From a virus, in IMG/VR virus record IMGVR_UViG_3300033149_001144, positions 1-41,832 of that record: DNA of 41,832 nucleotides; one strand, given 5' to 3'. A model generated the notes under the pieces. It saw only the letters and a list, made by a program, of their open reading frames with translations, was not told where the DNA came from and searched no databases. The translations under genes were made by a program, and so were the position numbers. Below, piece after piece: positions 37,018-41,832 of the stretch. Position 1 is the first letter of the stretch; every line of letters begins with the position of its first letter.

Positions 37018-40000
37018 TGCCAGAACCTATTGCAGAAGTGTCAGAATATGCTAAGAAGATATTGGAGGAAAAAGGTATAGAGGTTCCTGAACCTGGAAAA
37101 CCTGTAACTGTTCCTCCAGTAGAGATTCCTGAATACTTCCCAGGCTTTAGAAAGGAGCTAGCTCAACTTGGAGTTGAAGAGTATAAAGCTCGGGCAAGGT
37201 TCACTGAGGCTAAGCGTGAGAGAACTCGGATAGAGCAGCTTGGCAGAATTAGGCTACAAGGTTTCAGACCTCTTGAGACAGCTGTAATCCCTGCTGGTGG
37301 TGGGTTTATGAGGGAGGAGGATTACGAGAATCAGCTTCAGCAGGCTATGCAAGAGTGGGATTTGGCTATTCAGGCTCTCCACGCTGCTGAGTGGAAGCAG
37401 GAGGTTATGATTCTTGGAGAAGGGTTTATATCTATACCTGACTATAAGATAGAGAAGGCAGAGGACTTACTTAACTATATAGTAGCTGATGTTCCTCTGA
37501 GAGATGAAGATATAGTATGGTTGGAGCACTTCTATGATAGAATGAAGTATAGGTCTAACCTACTACCAGAAGGATTTGATGGCGATGCTATAGAAGCCCA
37601 GACCAAAGTACTGGATGAAATCCTTACAGCACCGAAGCTGGAGCTAAGGGCAGTCCATAATCTGACTGTAGAAGAAATAGCTAAGTCCTTTGCCTTTGGG
37701 GTGGCTGAACTACCTCAAGGTATGACAGAGGAGCAGGTCAGAGGTATGCTTAGCAAGATGGAACTGCAAGATGAGGAGATGAAGTCTGCTAAGGAATGGC
37801 TATCAGATAGAGCTAAAAACTGGGCAATAGAATCTGACCGCCTTAATCTAATCAGGGCAGGAACAGTAATGGCAGAAGCTCCTGAGCTAACTCCATTAGA
37901 ATTTGGTAAATTGCTGGTGACTCAGCCTATGATGGCTATGGTGCATGCGTTGGATAAATACTTTAACTTTCTACCAAGACCACTAGCTTCAGCTGCTATC
38001 ATAGGAGCGCATAGGCTATTCAAGACTCCTGAGGATACTGCTGCGGCTAGGCTTGAGGAACAGTATGAGTACTATCGCTCTATGGGTGAGAGTAGCTGGT
38101 CTGCTTACGCCAAAGCTTTTAACGACTGGGACGTGCCCTGGTATGGCAAGTTGGGAGCTGAATTATTCTTTGACCCAGTTAGCTATATTGGACTGGGCGT
38201 GGCTACATCTATTGGTTACAAGCTAGGCGCTGGGCTTACTAAGGTAGGGCTTAGAGGTCTGGGTACTAGGATAGGTCCTTGGGTAGGAGCAATTGAGAAT
38301 GGCTACGTTGCAGGTGCAGATGCTATCTTCAAAGCTGGAGTACAGGTAGTATTGTCTCCTGTTAAAGGTGCTTTCTGGCTAACTGGTGCTGGTTATCAGA
38401 TTCCTAGAACCTTCACTATGATGGCTAGGAATTTTGCTAGGGACAGCTATATGAAACTCAGTTCAGTACTACAGCGCACTTATCCTGAAGTTCGTAATCT
38501 GAAGGGTCTAACTGCCAAAGATGCTATTGATGCTGCTACTAATGCTATTGACCAGGCTGTAACAAGACCTATGGAAGGCTGGGATGCAGCAGTTAGAGCA
38601 GGCGCTCCTATGATGGAGTTTAACTACATAGATGAGGCAGCTGCTATTAAACTAACTAAGGAGATAGCTGAGGAAGTAACCTTTGATACTAACCGCTTGG
38701 CTCATATCAATAATGAAGTACTCAATATGTTTAGTGGACAAGGTGAGAGAGTAACAGCAGGTAAGATATTAGCTGACCTTGGGCAGGAAGCTACTGAGGA
38801 GATGGTGGACAAGCTATCAGCTAAACTAGTAGCATTTAGGCAGAAAGTAGCTGACACTGCTAAGGCTGCTCTTAAAGGGGACTCAGCATCTGATGTTCTT
38901 ATGGGCGTATTTAATAGGCTAGAGGAAATACGCTATAATAATCTGCACAGTCCTCTAACTAGATATATGACTCAATCTGGTAGGTCAGCTTCATGGCACA
39001 GTAGGGTAGCAGATAGGATACTGTATTCATCTGCCCTAGTAGCTATGGAACGCAGACTGGTAATGCCTATAGCCCGCTGGAATCTACTCTTTGCTAACTT
39101 CGGTCCTTTTAACTTCCTTGAGAATATGCAGAGGAGTTTCTTAGGAGGAGCGGAGATGCTATATCCTAAATCTTACAGTGGTGTAGCAGAAACTAACCGC
39201 TTATTCAAGGGACTGACAAATGCTCCTTATGAGCTACAGATGTTTGAGCGTGGTGAGGCAAGGCTAGCCCAAGCTGTAGTAGACCCTAAGACTGGTAGAA
39301 CAGCTGTATTCAAAGGTGGCAAGGTGCCGTTTATTACTAGAGAAGTACACATACCTGAGAAAGTACCATTCTTAGGTGGTAAGACTATAGGCGCTAAGAT
39401 GAACATAGCAGGTAGAGACCATTATCTAGCCTCCTTCCAAGATGCCTACGATATGTGGGCTCACTTTAACGCTATGCAGACTGCGTATGACTACCAAGTC
39501 CACTATATGAAAGCACTAGCTGAGATAGCGCCAGATGACATGAGAAGCCTGACAGAGGTGCTAGCTAAGCATAGGTCTAGGCTAGATGATATAGCTGCTA
39601 TCCATCCTAGTGACGCTAGGGATATAGAACGAGTACTGCTGGCAGACTCTACTGTAGGACCTGAGGCAGTCAGAGCTCATTCTAAGTTAGATGTTCTTGA
39701 GTTTGAGCGGAGGCAAATTAGCAAGGAGCTGGGCAAGACATTTGACAAGTGCACTGACGTCCGTATGACTACTAAAAAAGGTATCAGGGATGAGGTACTT
39801 GATGGTAGCATCTTTGAGGACATAGATGGTAGGATAGCAGCTTATGTAGAGCAGGAGAGAGAGCTATCACTCGTTAGTCTGAAAAACCAGATTAACGTAT
39901 TGAAGGACGAAGCAGATGCCTTCATAGCTAATCCTCCTAGGAACTTAGATGATTTCCTTGGAGATATGCAGAATATATCTGCTATGGTAGAAGGTACTGG

Positions 40001-41832
40001 TGAGAGAATACATGATTACAGGAAGTTAACAGAACTCAGGAAAGCCAAGCTTGACCCAGCTGAGATGGATGCCTTTGAGGTAGGCTCAGCTAAGCTGCTA
40101 GCGGAGTTTATGGAGACAGCTGAGGCAGACTTAACTAGGATAATGAATCAGTTGGTAAAGAATGCCACTGAGCCAGCTGTTGAGAGAATGATGCCTTACC
40201 AGTGGCGACCTCTTGCTGAATATCTATCTAGTAGACCCGAGTACTCTAGTATTCATAACTTTCTAGAGTTATACTCAAGACTAGCTATTGAGGGTAAGGA
40301 ATTTCCTACTAACCTTGTGAACAGACTGTTTGACTACGTAGCAGATACTAAGGATAGAATTATAGAATCTAGAGCTAGACACGATTTATATACTTGGACA
40401 GACTCATCTCTTAGTGCCATAGATGATGCGCTCAAGAGTGGCAGCAGACTTGATAAAGTTATAGCTATAGATATCTTTGCTCAGGCTTCTCATCAGGACA
40501 TAATGTGGCTGCCTGATATACTTGCTAGGGTAGAGAAGCCTGATGCTAAGTTGCAAGGACTGGTTAGGGATGTATTCAATAATCTGCAAGAGGGTAGACT
40601 GACTAAGCAAATGATGGGAGGAGCTGGACTTAATGAGGCTCAGCTAGCTCGTCTTACTGACCTTGACTCTATCACTCGTCTTGAGCTTGAGAACATTTTA
40701 TCAACTCGCAACAAGATAGCTGAGATAGAATCAATCATACCCAGAACTCCTAAGAAAGCTAGAAATGACCGCTTCTGGGCTCATCAGCGGGCTCAGAAGG
40801 CTGCCATCTGGGATGAGTTTGATAGCAATGCTAGGAAGTTTAAGGCTCTTAGGCTAAGGGCTAGCCGTAGCTTCCTCAACTCTGTAGACAAAACAGTATT
40901 CACTCCTGACTATATACCTGAGGTAGTTACAGAGCTAACTCCTAATCATCTAGCTTATCTATATGGCTGTACTGGAGATGACTTATATAGAGGACTTACT
41001 AGAGTTCAGCATCATGTAACTATTCGTCCAAGAGAAGATTTCATCTTACACACTGTAGAGCAGGCAGATGCTTATGCTGCTAAGCTTGGTAAGACAGCTG
41101 CCGACATAGGCTTTACTGATGAGGCTATCGGAGAAGTATATGACCAGTTGTGGAGAAATCTTGGAGTAGAGCCTACAATACTAACTCCTGATAGTCCTAC
41201 AGTAATGCAGCTGGAGGAGATAAGGCAGGAGCTAACTAGGCTTCATGCTGCTAATAAGATACCAGAATCTGACATAGTAAAGTGGCGTCAGTATATCAAC
41301 TCAGTGGCAGATGAGGTAGAGAAACTGCCAATGTACAGGAGGCAGTTTAGGGTAGAGGAGCCCACTAGAAATGTTATGAAAACTACTAGGGAGTACTGGG
41401 ATACTCATCTAGAGCGCAATCCTCTACGTACTATGCCTGGCGGACCTGACACTGATGCGGGTGCTTTTCTGGCTCATCAAATAGAAGCTGCTGGAGATAT
41501 ACTGAGGGAATCTGCTAAAGCCACTCCTGACCCAGGATATATTTTTGAAAAGTTTAATAGGATTAAGAATAATATAAAGTTCAGAGACTGGACTGACCCT
41601 CTAAGCACTAAGGAATTAGGGCATCTCAGTACTGTGAAAGGCTTACTGAAGGACCTACCTGCTACTAATCCTCTTGAGCGAGACATAAAGGAGGTGCTAG
41701 GATATATAGTAGATAGGAATACTAGGGCGATATCTGACAAACTACCAAGTTTCAGAACAGCTTTGGAGGCTCTTAAGCCAGCTAGGGAAGTTGAACTTGG
41801 TAGAATAGGAACTCCTGAATGGTGGTCTTCCA
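37017..41832 (+). CDS. Giant virion-type protein, N-terminal part (continues at base 1)
   Basis: The start is ATG 37017 in TAATG overlap with the portal stop. I translated the frame to the right edge and found no stop; it continues in phase through the repeat to the TAA at 1907, giving 2,202 residues. The first 300 residues are charged and helical. About 330-500 contain Gly/Ala-rich hydrophobic stretches (DPVSYIGLGVATSIGYKLGA, VLSPVKGAFWLTGAGYQIPR) that could insert in membranes. The middle is helical with Lys/Glu-rich coiled-coil segments. I see no peptidase, lysozyme or polymerase motif. Giant proteins next to portals are often internal proteins ejected with DNA; this is inference. Confidence 0.88.
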   Translation, partial: MPEPIAEVSEYAKKILEEKGIEVPEPGKPVTVPPVEIPEYFPGFRKELAQLGVEEYKARARFTEAKRERTRIEQLGRIRLQGFRPLETAVIPAGGGFMREEDYENQLQQAMQEWDLAIQALHAAEWKQEVMILGEGFISIPDYKIEKAEDLLNYIVADVPLRDEDIVWLEHFYDRMKYRSNLLPEGFDGDAIEAQTKVLDEILTAPKLELRAVHNLTVEEIAKSFAFGVAELPQGMTEEQVRGMLSKMELQDEEMKSAKEWLSDRAKNWAIESDRLNLIRAGTVMAEAPELTPLEFGKLLVTQPMMAMVHALDKYFNFLPRPLASAAIIGAHRLFKTPEDTAAARLEEQYEYYRSMGESSWSAYAKAFNDWDVPWYGKLGAELFFDPVSYIGLGVATSIGYKLGAGLTKVGLRGLGTRIGPWVGAIENGYVAGADAIFKAGVQVVLSPVKGAFWLTGAGYQIPRTFTMMARNFARDSYMKLSSVLQRTYPEVRNLKGLTAKDAIDAATNAIDQAVTRPMEGWDAAVRAGAPMMEFNYIDEAAAIKLTKEIAEEVTFDTNRLAHINNEVLNMFSGQGERVTAGKILADLGQEATEEMVDKLSAKLVAFRQKVADTAKAALKGDSASDVLMGVFNRLEEIRYNNLHSPLTRYMTQSGRSASWHSRVADRILYSSALVAMERRLVMPIARWNLLFANFGPFNFLENMQRSFLGGAEMLYPKSYSGVAETNRLFKGLTNAPYELQMFERGEARLAQAVVDPKTGRTAVFKGGKVPFITREVHIPEKVPFLGGKTIGAKMNIAGRDHYLASFQDAYDMWAHFNAMQTAYDYQVHYMKALAEIAPDDMRSLTEVLAKHRSRLDDIAAIHPSDARDIERVLLADSTVGPEAVRAHSKLDVLEFERRQISKELGKTFDKCTDVRMTTKKGIRDEVLDGSIFEDIDGRIAAYVEQERELSLVSLKNQINVLKDEADAFIANPPRNLDDFLGDMQNISAMVEGTGERIHDYRKLTELRKAKLDPAEMDAFEVGSAKLLAEFMETAEADLTRIMNQLVKNATEPAVERMMPYQWRPLAEYLSSRPEYSSIHNFLELYSRLAIEGKEFPTNLVNRLFDYVADTKDRIIESRARHDLYTWTDSSLSAIDDALKSGSRLDKVIAIDIFAQASHQDIMWLPDILARVEKPDAKLQGLVRDVFNNLQEGRLTKQMMGGAGLNEAQLARLTDLDSITRLELENILSTRNKIAEIESIIPRTPKKARNDRFWAHQRAQKAAIWDEFDSNARKFKALRLRASRSFLNSVDKTVFTPDYIPEVVTELTPNHLAYLYGCTGDDLYRGLTRVQHHVTIRPREDFILHTVEQADAYAAKLGKTAADIGFTDEAIGEVYDQLWRNLGVEPTILTPDSPTVMQLEEIRQELTRLHAANKIPESDIVKWRQYINSVADEVEKLPMYRRQFRVEEPTRNVMKTTREYWDTHLERNPLRTMPGGPDTDAGAFLAHQIEAAGDILRESAKATPDPGYIFEKFNRIKNNIKFRDWTDPLSTKELGHLSTVKGLLKDLPATNPLERDIKEVLGYIVDRNTRAISDKLPSFRTALEALKPAREVELGRIGTPEWWSS
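41719..41832. repeat. Terminal direct repeat, right copy
   Basis: Identical to bases 1-114. It shows that the right edge joins the left edge, with the giant gene reading through without a change of phase. Confidence 0.95.

Noticed and set aside
40970-41010. LYRGLTR segment in the giant protein as an ADP-ribosyltransferase start
   Set aside because: The following Ser-Thr-Ser and Glu motifs of that family could not be found.
41477-41740. Minus-strand frame opposite the giant gene
   Set aside because: The plus strand has a continuous long frame here; no start signals support the minus strand.

Overview
The window is a complete or near-complete genome of a tailed double-stranded DNA bacteriophage. 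The last 114 bases repeat the first 114 exactly, so the contig closes into a circle of 41,718 bp. The junction lies inside one open reading frame that continues in phase across it, which fits a circular or circularly permuted assembly better than physical end repeats. Strong AGGAGG ribosome binding sites and sigma70-type promoters indicate a bacterial host; I cannot name it. No integrase, repressor, tRNA or CRISPR array was recognised, so a virulent lifestyle is the simplest reading.

Right-going (late) half, 32.3 kb through the junction to 14.07 kb: a putative small terminase, three small basic or membrane proteins, large terminase, portal, a 2,202-residue virion-type protein spanning the junction, scaffold, major capsid protein, a head protein, small proteins, a LamG-fold protein, tail proteins, a beta-propeller protein, a tail fibre, a carbohydrate-binding-like protein, an adaptor-like coiled-coil protein and a membrane protein. 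Many of these genes are joined by TAATG or GTGA-type overlaps. Two near-copies of one promoter module, ahead of the terminase block and ahead of the scaffold, drive this half. No tape-measure protein was recognised, and the adaptor-like and giant proteins suggest a podovirus-like particle, but this is inference.

Left-going (early) half, 32.2 kb down to 14.15 kb: family A DNA polymerase, a truncated dCMP-deaminase-like stub, MazG-like pyrophosphohydrolase, DNA methyltransferase, ERCC4-type nuclease with HhH motifs, RNase H-like protein, Sak4-like RecA-fold ATPase, Cas4-like nuclease, RepA-like helicase, HNH nuclease, and many small proteins, of which more than a dozen carry zinc-ribbon-like cysteine pairs. 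Together these look like a replication, recombination and nucleotide-pool module. Seven left-going promoters were found, each with a -35 box, a 17-18 nt spacer and an extended -10 (TGnTATAAT or a one-base variant).

The most distinctive parts are: (1) a 260-nt intergenic stretch at 22.45-22.71 kb folding as four consecutive stem-loops, one with a GNRA tetraloop on the left-going strand, a candidate structured RNA; (2) a 29.0-30.4 kb island of three single-gene units, each with its own promoter of a separate TGT class, shared operator-like elements upstream and hairpin terminators after two of them; the first of these genes has a 5' leader whose last hairpin covers its ribosome binding site; (3) the giant protein across the junction; (4) unusual active-site residues in the polymerase, the ERCC4 nuclease and the RNase H-like protein.
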